A model generated the notes under the pieces. That model worked only from the letters and a program-made list of their open reading frames with translations. It had not been told where the DNA came from and searched no databases. A DNA stretch of 64,000 nt from Escarpia spicata (taxonomy: Eukaryota; Annelida; Polychaeta; Sabellida; Siboglinidae), in assembly GCA_963995525.1 (NCBI GenBank), contig OZ023205.1, positions 66,847,298-66,911,297 on the forward strand, given 5' to 3'. The position numbers and the translations under genes were made by a program. Below, in pieces: positions 1 through 12,900 of this stretch (the stretch's first letter is position 1; each line of letters opens with the position of its first letter).

Positions 1-670
1 CTAGAGAAGTATTACCAAAAACATACATATTGGTTCCTTGGACCACCTGATCTACCAACTAAAGAAGTATCGCCAAAAACATACATATTGGTTCCTTGGA
101 CCACCTGATCTACCAACTAGAGAAGTATCACCAAAAACATACATATTGGTTCCTTGGACCACCTGATCTACCAACTAGAGAAGTATTACAAAAAACATAC
201 ATATTGGTTCCTTGGACCACCTGATCTACCAACTAGAGAAGTATCACCAAAAACATACATACTGGTTCCTTGGACCACCTGATCTACCAACTAGAGAAGT
301 ATCGCCAAAAACATACATATTGGTTCCTTGGACCACCTGATCTACCAACTAGAGAAGTATCACCAAAAACATACATATTGGTTCCTTGGACCACCTGATT
401 TACCAACTAGAGAAGTATTACCAAAAACGTACATATTGGTTCCTTGGACCACCTGATTTACCAACTAGAGAAGTATCACCAAAAACATACATATTGGTTC
501 CTTGGACCACCTGATCTACTAACTAGAGAAGTATCACCAAAAACATACATATTGGTTCCTTGGACCACCTGATTTACCAAGTAGAGAAGTATTACCAAAA
601 ACATACATATTGGTTCCTTGGACCACCTGATCTACCAACTAGAGAAGTATCGCCAAAAACATACATATAT
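1..670. repeat. 58-bp minisatellite, about 11.5 copies (BRCA1 intron, cut by the left edge)
   Basis: Tandem units of 58 bp containing ACATACATATTGGTTCCTTG and then GACCACCTGATCTACCAA, with few substitutions between copies. It lies in the intron downstream of the 841-916 exon. The core TTCCTTGGACCAC is shared with the 35-bp array at 39038-41335. Confidence 0.97.
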
Positions 671-840
671 TATGCTTTTGTAAGGGCCTTTTTCCTACCT
701 GAGAGAACTGAGTGGTGATTAATTCTCCAGATGATGCCAGCATAAACGACTGGTGTCTTGCTCCTGGGTGGGTGTAACTGGAAGCTACTAATTCAATAAT
801 TGTTTATAAAGTACTTGAAATCACTGAAGTGTTCACTTAC

Positions 841-916
841 ACTCGCCACTCTCCAGCTGCACAACAAACTTCCTTTTCTTTTTGTTCTTGTACTTCAGAA
901 CGACAAACTCGCCATC
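841..916 (-). CDS. BRCA1: BRCA1 coding exon 10 (last exon in the window), Lys-rich
   Basis: A 76-bp exon, acceptor CTCTCCAG and donor GTAAGT, entering in phase 0 as exon 9 requires. It encodes DGEFVVLKYKNKKKRKFVVQ and then LESGE. The lysine cluster could be a nuclear localisation signal. I do not recognise this segment from vertebrate BRCA1. The gene continues to the left. Confidence 0.75.
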
Positions 917-3900
917 CTGGAGAGAGGAGAAAGAAAACTTCCTCAACATCACAACAAATAATAAGAACAAACAAATGTTTACAAAATGTTGAATATTCTG
1001 AAAAGGAGGCATTTGAAAAATACAAAATGCTGTTCACATTAAACTGTCTTGTAACTATTTTAACTGTCATTTGCCACTTTTGTTGTTAAATGTTATAAAT
1101 AGTGCTGTCTTAATGTCAAAAAATAAAAAAATAAAAATTTATACAATCATAAAAATGCACCTATTTCAATATAAAAGCATCAACTAATAATGTGCAATGT
1201 GTTTTATTGAATTCTGTTCCTACAGGAGATAATTAATAAACTAAAAAATGCGACTGAAGTGAGTACTCTTGGAACAATGATGTGACAATAAATGTTTTGT
1301 GGAACATCTATCGCTGTATGACGGACGCTAAAAGATACAACAAAATTTTATGTAGCGACAAACATCAATGTTTTGAGACGACCCCTCAGTGATTTACCTC
1401 GTCAGAGTCAGTCGGAATGACGCCATCCACCTTCACAATGGCCACCTCCTTCCTGTCTCCCGTCTCCTCCCCTGGGCTAGGGGCATCAGTCCTCCCCACA
1501 CGCAGGTCAGCGTCAATGTTCCTCCTGATCCTCTCCCAATCCTCCTGACAATCACGGTCCTCCACCCACACGGGCTGGGAGGGGGTCGTAGGAAGGGCGG
1601 TCACAGTCCTCGTGGGATTCCCTGTCGGAGTCACCGGCTGTCTCGGGATCGCCTTAGTGCTCCCCTCTGGTGGGATGTCGTCTGGGTGTATTCGGACATG
1701 TGACGTCATGTCGTCGTCTTCTTGATCGCCGACTTCAGTCTTCACTGGGATGTCAGCGAAGTTTCCGTCGATGTCGCCACACGTACCCGCTGCTATGGTA
1801 GCGCCCCCTGGTGATGGTGGCTCACTGTCGTCTGATGCATCCATGACGACGCTGTGTATTTCCATGGCAACCGTTAAGATTGGTTTCTGTTTCTGTGGAG
1901 TCGGAAGGATGAAGTCGTCGACGTCGCTTGTGTCGGGATCACTTGGTCGGTGACTTTCCTCGCTGTGTGTCGAACTGATGTCATCTGTGTCATCGTCGAT
2001 GACATCACTCTGATTTTTATCAGATGTCTCACAGTCGCTATGGCAACTATCCTGTTGCTCACAATCAGCCTCACCTTCATTACTACTGGGTGTGTTCGTG
2101 TTGCTATGACGATGAGTGTGCTCACCATTTGGAAGGTTGTCATGGCAACGATTACTAAATGCATAATCAGCAGAATGGGTCTGACTTTGCCTAGTTCCTT
2201 CCCAGCCATCACAGGCGCTTCCCGTGGGACTCCTGTTTCTATTCCCATCCCCACTGACAAGATTCTCGCTCGAAGACGACCTCTGCCATGACTCTGACCC
2301 TCTCACCGCCTGACCCTCGCCCCAGGGTTGACCTTTGACCCTGCAAGAAGACAGCGTCACGTGTGTAACATCACCATCTGTCCCAGCCTTCATTTGAGCT
2401 TCAATGACACTAGAGCCTGACATGCCTTTCTTCTGGCTATGATCGGACGAGTCGCCCTCATCATATGACATTACAGCGCCATCTACAGTGCTCATCTCCG
2501 AGTAACGAACGTCTCCAGTGTTCTGTGTCCCTGTTTCCCTCTTCTCATCCCCTCCTGTGGGGCTTCTCTCCGGTGTTTCCTTCTCCTTACAATCCTGCAC
2601 CCTTCTGTCTATCTTGTGTCTTCCTGTCTCAGTCATTGTGTCATCATTATCTTCAGAGACCAACTCAATGGGAACATTTATTTGTTCATCAGACATACAC
2701 TTCTTAGACTCTCCCCGAGATATTTCTGTCTTCTCTAAATCTGCATGTGACTGCTTTCTAACCAATGGGATCAAAGGCGTGCTGGGAGCAGCTGATAGGC
2801 TACTCTTCAACCAATCGCAACTCTCGAGACTGCCTTGTGACCACAGACTCCTTCTTGCTGAGATCCGTCTGCGGGGGCCGCTGCGATGCTTGGAAACAGA
2901 CGATGATTTGTCACTGTCTACGGAAGCCTCACAAACAACATTCGAGTGCAAACTTGTAACCGTTTGAACAATTCCCGCAATGTCAGCACTGCCATCTGAT
3001 GGTAGTCTGCAGAGGTTTATTTTGGCTCTTGCATCTGCATTTATGTCCGACAACTTCTGTTGGATTCGTCCATCCTTCTCTCGAGATGCTCCTGAACCTG
3101 TCTGAGCTTCAGTTGTCACAGTCCTCTTGTTTTCCTGAATATCTGCAGAGAATTCTTCCTCTGCTCTTGCATCTGCCCGCTCAGAATCTGCTCCAATATC
3201 TTCCATTCCCCGCCCCGTCCTCTCGCGACCCACGCTGCATTCTTCACTCTCAAACAGCATCTGTTTGTTAACCCTCTGCGTGCTGTTCCTCATGGTACAA
3301 TTAACCCTTTTCCCCAGAATGGTGTCTTCTTGCAAGGTAGGCGGAATACAGAACAAGAGGGAACTACTTTCCTCAGATTCTTCGCTAGGATTAGATTTGT
3401 AGCTCATCGTTTCCATGACAACACTGTCACCTGTTTGACCTTTGCCCTGCAGGTCACCGACCTCTTCTAAGAGATTCCTGTCTTTGATGCATTCTGCGTC
3501 ACTGTTGATACCTCTTTCACATGCAGGAGAATTTTTATCTTTGCCCATGAGAAATTTCTTGCAGTAACCTTCGTCTTGAAAAGGTTTATTATAGTATGTT
3601 TCTGCCTTGATTTGCTTGTCTGATGTTTCAACATGATGACTGTTCTGCAGATTATCTTCATGGCCAGCAGCTGCAGTTTGCATTGTGTCCGGCAATTTTT
3701 TTATGCTCGACTTTTTACGCACTTTCTTGCTACATTTGAACGAAGGAGCAAATGGCACTCTGATTGATGGAGTGATGTCATCTGACGCGTCAGTGGTAGC
3801 AAGGACAACCTCGTCTGAAGACAGATATGTAGTGTCACTCTGCAGATTATCAGCACTTCCACAGGCCGGCTGCACCTGCTGATTAGCAGCAAGACAACAG

Positions 3901-6900
3901 CGTGCAGTAACCTCAGTGGTCAGTGTTGACTCAGTGTCACCTGACAACACTCCACCATGCGGAACTTCATAATCGGAACAATTCAGGACATATCGAGGAC
4001 TGCCTTCTATCCCTGTTCCTGATGTCTTCCTAAATACCTTCTCCTTCCCAGCAGCGAACTGGGACTTTTCCGCAGTGTGACTGATTTCACCAAAATCACC
4101 TGGGTCACATGCGGATTGTTTCCAGGAATTCCGCAGTGTTGATCTCCGGGTTATGCTACCAGAGTGGGCCTGTTCTCTAGTCCGGCAGGAAGGAGTGAAG
4201 TGATCCGGTGATATTCTTTCAGTCTTCTTTGCTGGAGACACAAATGTTGAGTTCCTCTGACAACTTCTAGTATCACCAAAGTACAATTTCTCAGATGTCT
4301 CACAGACATGGTCCAGTGGCAACTTTGGTGATGTCTCTGTGGTAGGGATGCCATATTTCAATGACAACTTCTGCACTGCTTTGCCGGCAAAACTGGCTCC
4401 ATCCAGAGGCACACATTGAGAATTCTTGCGTTCGGCACAGGAAACAGGTGCCTTCTGCAAGACTGGAGTAAGACTCCTGGAGTTTCTCTCCAAAAGATCT
4501 GGATCCATTGATCCTGGATCCATAGATCCCTCTGTTTCCTGCATCATCTCCGCTGCCTCACACAGGACATTGTGGAGCTCAAGGGACTCCCGCGGTGCCT
4601 TTAGCAAGGGACTGGAGTTGAGGGAGAAGGTCTTGCGACTCGACCTCAGTGAGCAGACCTCATCACATCCAGCCATGTCTTGGTCTTCGGTCAGCACTTT
4701 CGCACAATCATCTTCCTTTTCGTTCACCGATTTCTCCGGGTTTTCTGACGACTCTTTCAGACACTCCAGATCACGTGTGTCATGATTATCCTTGTGCACA
4801 TCCGGGTTATCAACTGCCTTTTGTGATCCAGCCACATGAGCATCATGGGTAATTGGTGCATGCGGACTTCTCCCTCGAGTCTGTGATTGACGGGGTGATA
4901 CATGCGGGATACACACTGCACGGCACGAATCACCCGCAGGAACTTCAAGTGGCGCCATCTGAGATTCAACATTTGTGTTAACGTGCAGCTCGAACCCCTG
5001 CATTGGTTCAAAGCCACTCGTTTCGTTGGAGCATGGAATTTCGTCTTCGTCTGAGCTGCCCCTCTCTATAACGACCACACTGGTTGGACTCCCCTCACTA
5101 CTGCGACCACATTTCGCAGGAACAAGAAGGACACCATCAAGTTCATACTCGGTTGAAGATGCTGCTTTGTAATCTGATCGTTCTTTTGCCATCTGATCAC
5201 GGAGATTATCTAGGTCAAGGTCATTAGCATGGTGATCATCATTCCTGGACTGAGTATCTTCAATGATGCTCTTCGAGCAGTGGTTGTTGCTGTCAGTAAC
5301 GGCATGACCTTGAGACTGGTTGCCATTGGTAACGTCCTCCAACGTGGATTCTGGGATGAAGGTCAGTGACACAGTGCCACCTAGAGGGAATGCAATTAAC
5401 ACAGTCAACGGTTTTGAACTTTTTATACTTTTTTAATTAATATTCTTTAGCTAAAATGACACAATGTCAAAATAATAATTCAAATTGCAATTTTTTTTTT
5501 TTTATTTCTTAATATTTCTGACATAACATTTCTGCATGTAATTTTAATGTTAACATTTGCCTGATTAAGGCTCCAACTACACATTAATTATCATCAACTC
5601 TCAAGAACTTGTGCAACAAAAGAATCAACACCCTCCACCAATTGGAACTTTTTTATTACTGAGTTATTTTTAACTTTTATACTAAAATATATATTTTTTG
5701 CCTTTTTCAAAGCATATTTCTATACATAGAGGTTTATACTTGAAATTTAAAAATATTCATTATTCAGAACCACATCAACACCACAATTAATTTCAATTCT
5801 TATTTTAATAACATCCTATTCAAGTTATAAAACTCACCTGTGACATCTGTCTCGGTCTCACCAGATGGCGCCACCGGTTCATCCCGCCTCACAATTAAAA
5901 CGGCATCGTGTTCCTCATCGCTCCCCGAAGTTGCCCCCGTCTTCTTCCAATGCTGCCGCGATGGTTTCCCTCTCCTTTTTCTCTTCACCTGCCCTGTCTT
6001 CTGGGCTCTAACTGAGGGACTCGTAGCTGTTACTACATCGGACCAAGTCTGTGTTTCTGTTGCATCGTCCACTGACATACCGTTGTCTTTCTCTGCATGT
6101 TTTGGTTCTACCTCACATCGTGCCCGAGTGTTTTTAGGACACTCTCTGCGACATTTCCTCCCATAATGCTTTGGGAATACACTTCCTGCACCTGGCCTCC
6201 TTAACTGCATCGTTCCCGGTTCCCTTGTCTCTATGACCTCTCCTGTAGAACCATCCCCATGGCTACCCTCAAGTTGATGGGGTTTATCAAGAGTACCCTT
6301 CATCGATCTCTTGTCCCGAGTATTAAGCAACTCAACAATGTCAGTTTGTTGCGATTTCCTGTTTTCATACGTCATCCCTGGATCTGCCATGACCTCACAC
6401 CTGTCCTTTAAAGTTCCTGGTTTCCTCACAAGGTGGCACCTCTCACGCGGCTCATCGGGAACATCGTCCAACCCCAACACTATTTCCACCTGTTGCTCAC
6501 TTCTGGCGATCTGTTCCATGTCTCGGAATTGCTGACTCAACAGAAGATCGTACGACTCTGCCTCGGAAATCTTCTCCACCAACTCACTGAGTTCACACTC
6601 ATCCTTCGACTCCATTCTCCCTTTCTGTTCATCCACACGCTTTCTACCACATGTTCTGTCTTTAATGACCACTACATCAATACATCGCTTCTGTGCCGTT
6701 TTCTTCTGCCGAGAGCCTCGTTTTGGCTGCCCCTTCTTACGCCGAGGTGTTCCCGGACTAACAGTGAATACAAACGGATCATCCATATGTGACACACCAG
6801 GGGCATCACCTGGATTTGTCTCGGCAATAATGTTTACATCATGCTGTCCTGATCGATTCAATCCAGATCGGAAAATCCGTTTAACCGGTGCCTTTCTTGA

Positions 6901-9900
6901 AGTCGTAGCCTTGCTGTTGTTCCTGTGGTGACTGACCTCGCTGGTGTTTAACGTTAAGGTGACATCGCTGGAAACTTCACATTTCGTAGGTCTGATCACT
7001 TTGCTGTGTGGAGATTTTAAAATGTGAGGAATGCCAATAACATCTGCCGAGTCAGCATTCCTTGTTTCTGCTTGATGTCCACTGGTTGTTTGGTCAACCA
7101 AAGTGTCCATGCCTTGTGACTGACGTCCAGCTGTTTGTTCAACCGCTGTCTTAGCACAACTTGATGTACAATCTTTCTGTGGACCTCTGCTTCTTGTGCA
7201 CATTCCTCCTTGAAGTGGTGTAGAAACACCTTCCAGTGAACCACCGACCACACCAGCAGATGTTGTCTTGTTTCCATTCGTCTCTGCGATGACCACAATG
7301 TTATCCGACAGTGGACTGACGGAATCAGCCGTCGCTTGAAGCCAGCTCATCACCTTTGACCTTACCTCAGGAGTTTTGTCATAATCACCTGAATCTCTGT
7401 CTTTGTTGATTAATCCAATAGCGCCTGAGCAAATTTTGGGGAGGTCATCAGAGTTGACGTTATGGTTCACCTCTTGGGGAACTTCATTCCGGATCACATC
7501 CACAGATCTGTCAGCCCTTTTTATGTTCTCCACACCTTCCTTCGACCTTCTCGTTCTATTCGGCAGAGCCACAAGGTCACCTGTCATGACCTTTGACCGT
7601 GTGACTCTCCCAGTGGGGAGACTGGTTTCCTTTCCACAAATGTCACTGCGAAGTGAGAGCTGTGGTGGATTCGACTCGACAGTAACAGTCGGTGACTCTG
7701 CACTAGTTCCTGACACTCTCCCCAGGGGTTCGTCCACGAGACACGCCAAAAGTTCACTTTCATTCGTCGCATGACCATTCTTTGTGCAACTGTTACGCCT
7801 TCCGGAAGCACACCCTGGCTTCGTCCCTCGTCGCACACGTTTTGTATTTGTAATCACGATGCAATCTTTGTTATCATTAACATGTTGCGAGACATGATTT
7901 TCATAATTCGCCTTCAACTCATCGTTCTTGGTTTCCATGGTCACCAAGTCAATGACAATGGTTGAAGATGCGTTGCCTGTGGCAACTGTCATTTCCTGTG
8001 TCTGTCTTCTCCTCTTCTGGTCATCCATTGCAGTGGCGTCCACAACGTCTTTGGCGCAGTCTGTCTTCCTCTGTTTGCCACAGCGAGGGCCAGGGAAGGC
8101 AGGACTGCAATTGGAAGCAAAATATGAATAGAGACGAGGAAGGATACCGACTCAGTCACTGTTGGACAGCCTGCTCGCCACGCCATCTGGTGAGCAGAAG
8201 AAGAACAGTTCCTCATGAAGACTGCTGACTGTTGTTGAAATTGATAGAGTCGGTTTAATAAAACACTAATTATACTTGTGTTAAACCATTGAAAGAATTG
8301 TCTTCATCGTTAGAGTAGGGCAACTTGTGACAGTGTGAACAGTGCCTTCTTAAAGCAGTTGTAGTAGCCACTCACACTTTTAGTTGAGTTTTGACCGGAT
8401 CCGGTTAAAATAATTAGTCTCTCTGAGGATTTCAACAAAACTTAATATGAAATATGTACAAGGAATATAACACCATATTCCATGTTCTTCCCATATTGTT
8501 CTCTTTGTGTTATTATGTCTAAGTTTGTAAAAGTAGGAGGTGGAAAGAATAATTATTACACTGAAATTAACAAACAAGAGACTGAGCCAGCTATGGTGAG
8601 AATTAGGTCGGTTTAATTTTGTTGTGGAATCACTCAGAAATGAAACGAGTGATAAAACGGAACTGATAAAAAATCTTTAAAACTTACCCGTAATGTACAG
8701 GTTTTGGTTCAATAAAATTATTTTATTTTACAGTGATTTTCTCATTTCCATATATTTATACCTTAACATGTTTGGTCACTCAAGTAAAACAAACATTCAA
8801 ACCCACCACAAAATTTGCATCTCTTAGTTCTAATTTTCTTAAATATCTTACCTGATATTGATGTGAGATTTGACGTTGCACGGTCTACTTGCATCTTGTG
8901 AAACATCTATAACAAAGACATGGTTTAACACATAACAGTCTTTTACTAGCAATATTACACCACAAAGAACAAAGGCTTGGTTTGGATTAGAAAAATATTC
9001 ACAGCAGAACTTTATAATGTTAATGATAAACCTTGATAAACCATGCTCAAAAGCACAGCAAATAAAAGGTAACATTTGAGAGAGGGACAACCGATAATAT
9101 TTACAATTTGGAATAAATATGTCTTTAGACCACTTACCCTCAATAATGTAGACAACTTACCCTCAATACAGACAACTTACCCTCAATACAGACAACTTAC
9201 CCTCAATATAGACAACTTACCCTCAATACAGACAACTTACCCTCAATACAGACAACTTGCCCTCAATACACACAACTTATCCTCAATACAGACAACTTAC
9301 CCTCAGTGTAGACAACTTATCCTCAATACACACAACTTACCAACTTACCCTCAATATAGACGAATAACCCTCAATACAGGCGACTTACCCTCAATATAGA
9401 CAACTAATTCTCAATACAGACAACTTACACTCAATAGACAACTTACCCTCAATACAGACAATTCACCCTCAATACAGACGACTCGCCCTCAATACAGACA
9501 ATTCACCCTCAATACAGACGACTCGCCCTCAATACAGACAATTCACCCTCAATACAGATGACCCACCCTCAAAACAGACAATTCACCCTTAATACAGACA
9601 TCTTACCCTCAATACAGACAACTTACCCTCAATACAGACGACTTAGTAGTAGTTGGACTTACCCTCAATATAGACGACTGTCTCCATGTTCCCTTCAGCC
9701 TTCCTCTTGCGGGTGAGTGTTGAGTTGTATTTGTTATTCCCTTCAACTGTCACATCCACCTGAACACAGAGACAACCTACCATAGCTTACTACAGACAGA
9801 AAACACAGCTGCATTCACAGAACAAACCTTACCTTTCATTGTTCAACATAAACAGACACGTCATTGATTATTTTTGTAATTCAACAGCATCTTTTTGAGA

Positions 9901-12900
9901 ATCGTGTTTCTATTACAAAAGTTCACATGAAAGTATTTACGTGGGACAAGGATCCTTGTTAATGCGTAGGAGCTACCAACTCGCAATCATGACTCGTATG
10001 AGTCAAGGCTTGTAAGTTAGTATCAGAGCTTTGTATTCAGCCAATAAATATGTATAGTCCATATAATACATATATATATATATATATATACAATGTGTAA
10101 ATGATGTGCATTAGCCTATATAATTCTAATGCATAACTCAACCTCAACAGCTAAGGTGGTGGGAACCAACCACACCCGGCCAGCATGGCCCCCTCCCCAC
10201 CTCAAAGTATTATGAACAATACTCAATGAGTGATTATGGTGTGAGAATGGTGTGAGAATGGTGTGTAGATCAATAAATGTCTTCAATTATGAATTACATA
10301 TTACAACTTTGTTACGGTTCTATAAAATCCACATCATCTCCAGAGGTCATACAAATCACACAATATCCAGAGGTCACACGCTCTCCAGAGGTCACACAAT
10401 TTCCTGGGGTTCCATGATCTATACGGATCAGTCTCCAAATCACATGATATCCCACAATCTCCATATATCTCTCTGCAGGTCACACAGTCTCCAGATGTAG
10501 CGAGACAAACCTGCCCATGTGACACCTCGTCACCCACATTCTGCTGGTTTGTCCATCCGTCATGGATGACATATGTCTGACCTCTGTCGGCTGAAACTAA
10601 ACAACAGCAGCGTTCAAACACATTCTGGCAGTTTATATCATACAAAAGGCGTATAGTAAGACACTATATGTTCATATTCCAATTTGGAGTGAAATTCTGA
10701 ATTTTTCAAGAAGAGATGCAGATTTTAAAGCTTCGTTGCATCCCTCTGATGGCTTTGGTGATGATTTTTGTATGTTGCGCCTCTGAGCTATAGAAGTTTG
10801 TCATTATTATTATTATTTTATAATGGATCAAATTTACGTCTCGCAACATGTGCATCCATTTAGAGGCGTTCCCATCAACCAACAGCAAATGAGACAGTCA
10901 TCATCGAAATCAACAAATTATTACTAAACATAGTTTAGTACGTTGTGGGTGTCTATTCTATGAGGTTGTCAAGAAAGCTACGACCATGACATATCCTGAC
11001 TATCTACAACACAAGGCACTTACATTCACAGCCGGTGTCATGCTGAAATGCCTGTGTCAGTTGGGCAACCTTTCCAACAATGGCATTCCACCTCGGCAGT
11101 ACTTGGACACTTCTGCAGCACAACACATTACTTAACAGTTTCATCATTTCAAAATACCAAATTCACAAGCCAGACATTAGTTTTGGCATGGCACACACAA
11201 CAAAAGATTATGCCAATCACAGCATAATTTGTTAAAACTTATTTATATGATTAAGGAGTTTATTTATTGTTTTTAAACTTGTAACAATTTATCACAATCA
11301 AAATAAATCTGACAAGAACACCTTTAAATCAACATCACAACTATTTGATTGTAACATTATATATATTATATATTTAAAAGTTGGTTATTTTCTAGACTAC
11401 AATATTTGTTTCATGACTAAATGATTTTTTGTTTAATTATCACATATCGTGGTATATATTATATATATATGTATAATATATATATTATTTTAACCTGGTA
11501 TACTCATGATGATATTTAACATAAAAATATTCTTATGTGACAAAACCATTCTAAGAGACTTTGATGCACTTGTCCCAGAATCAAGACAATCTGCATCCTC
11601 CTGAATGTAACGTAAGACTAAGAGGCACATACCTTTTGGTAATGGATTCCTTGCATATAGGACATGGAGCACGGTTTCTGGGGCGCAAAACCCGCAGTAA
11701 GCACAACCTGCAATTAAATATTTTTCACATCACCTGTCATTCCTCTTTATATCATCTTTCTTTAAGTAAATAATCAGTTGAATAACTGAGGGTAACAACA
11801 TAGAGGAATTTGAGATTTTTCATAAAATAAACTACCCACTGCCAATATGTTAGAATCTGTATTGGACAACCAAAATCCTAGTCACGGAACGTTTCTAACA
11901 ACGATGTTTCTCATCTGTGCCAAAAACTTACGGTACACAAAATAATTAATTTTTAAATTTGTCGAAACGGCAACAAGAGGAGGCAACGTGGAATCTGTGT
12001 ACTGAGAGTCATGTGCTCCACTCACTATGCTCCACGCTGGTGAACATAGCCACTGGTCATCAAGAAACTGGGTGGCTTTATAGAATACAGGACAACGGAT
12101 TTAAGCCTAGGCCAATTTGACCCCTCGCTATCCTCCTGGATGTCCCACCCCTCCATTTCGTTCTGTCTAGAGCACACCATTCTACTGTTAAAAGTGGGAG
12201 TCCAGTGTCCTGTCTAACTTGATCACTCAGGTCACCTCTTCTGTGACCTTCTTTTTCTGTGTCCTTTTTAAAGACTCCGATGGTTTGGATATGGTTGCCA
12301 TATGTCAAACGAAAACCTTACAGGACAATTACAACTGACAAAATATGTGATCTTCAAATTCCCATGTTAACATACCGACAGAACTTGTGATCACATTTCG
12401 TAGAGACAGGATCTTTCATCAGGTCCAAACTGCAACACAAGACAAACTGTTTTGTTGTAGGAACATACAAGAACAGTCTGTCAGTCGTACACAAAGGGTT
12501 CACTGCTGTATTTTATTTTACAATCTTAATAAAAGGGTAAAATATGAAGATAAAACTGAATACCCGCTTGAAAAACAATTTATGTTGTGGTTTATTAAAA
12601 ATACAAACCACATGGAAGCCTCAAGACTCACAAGATCACATTGGTCACCCCCGCCTACAGTTTATAAAGTAAAAGCTGCATTATTCATGAATGAGTGGTC
12701 ACTGAGGAAATGTCCCCATACAGAAAAGAAGCAAATATCCAAAGTGAAGGACACTACCCATAAAACAATTCATAAAATGGCATAATTAAACTTAGTTTCA
12801 GATCGTAACATTTAAAAGCATACTTAAACTTTAAGTCGTTATAAATATAGTCACCAGGTAACCTAAAAAATGTGTTGCTTCGAATCGTGTGAGATCTAGC

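Noticed and set aside
829..1089. 86-codon plus-strand open frame
   Set aside because: Overlaps a BRCA1 exon on the other strand and shows no family.
1389..8228. Numerous 60-150-codon open frames on the plus strand and in other minus frames
   Set aside because: Shadows of the two giant BRCA1 exons, without domains or splice support.
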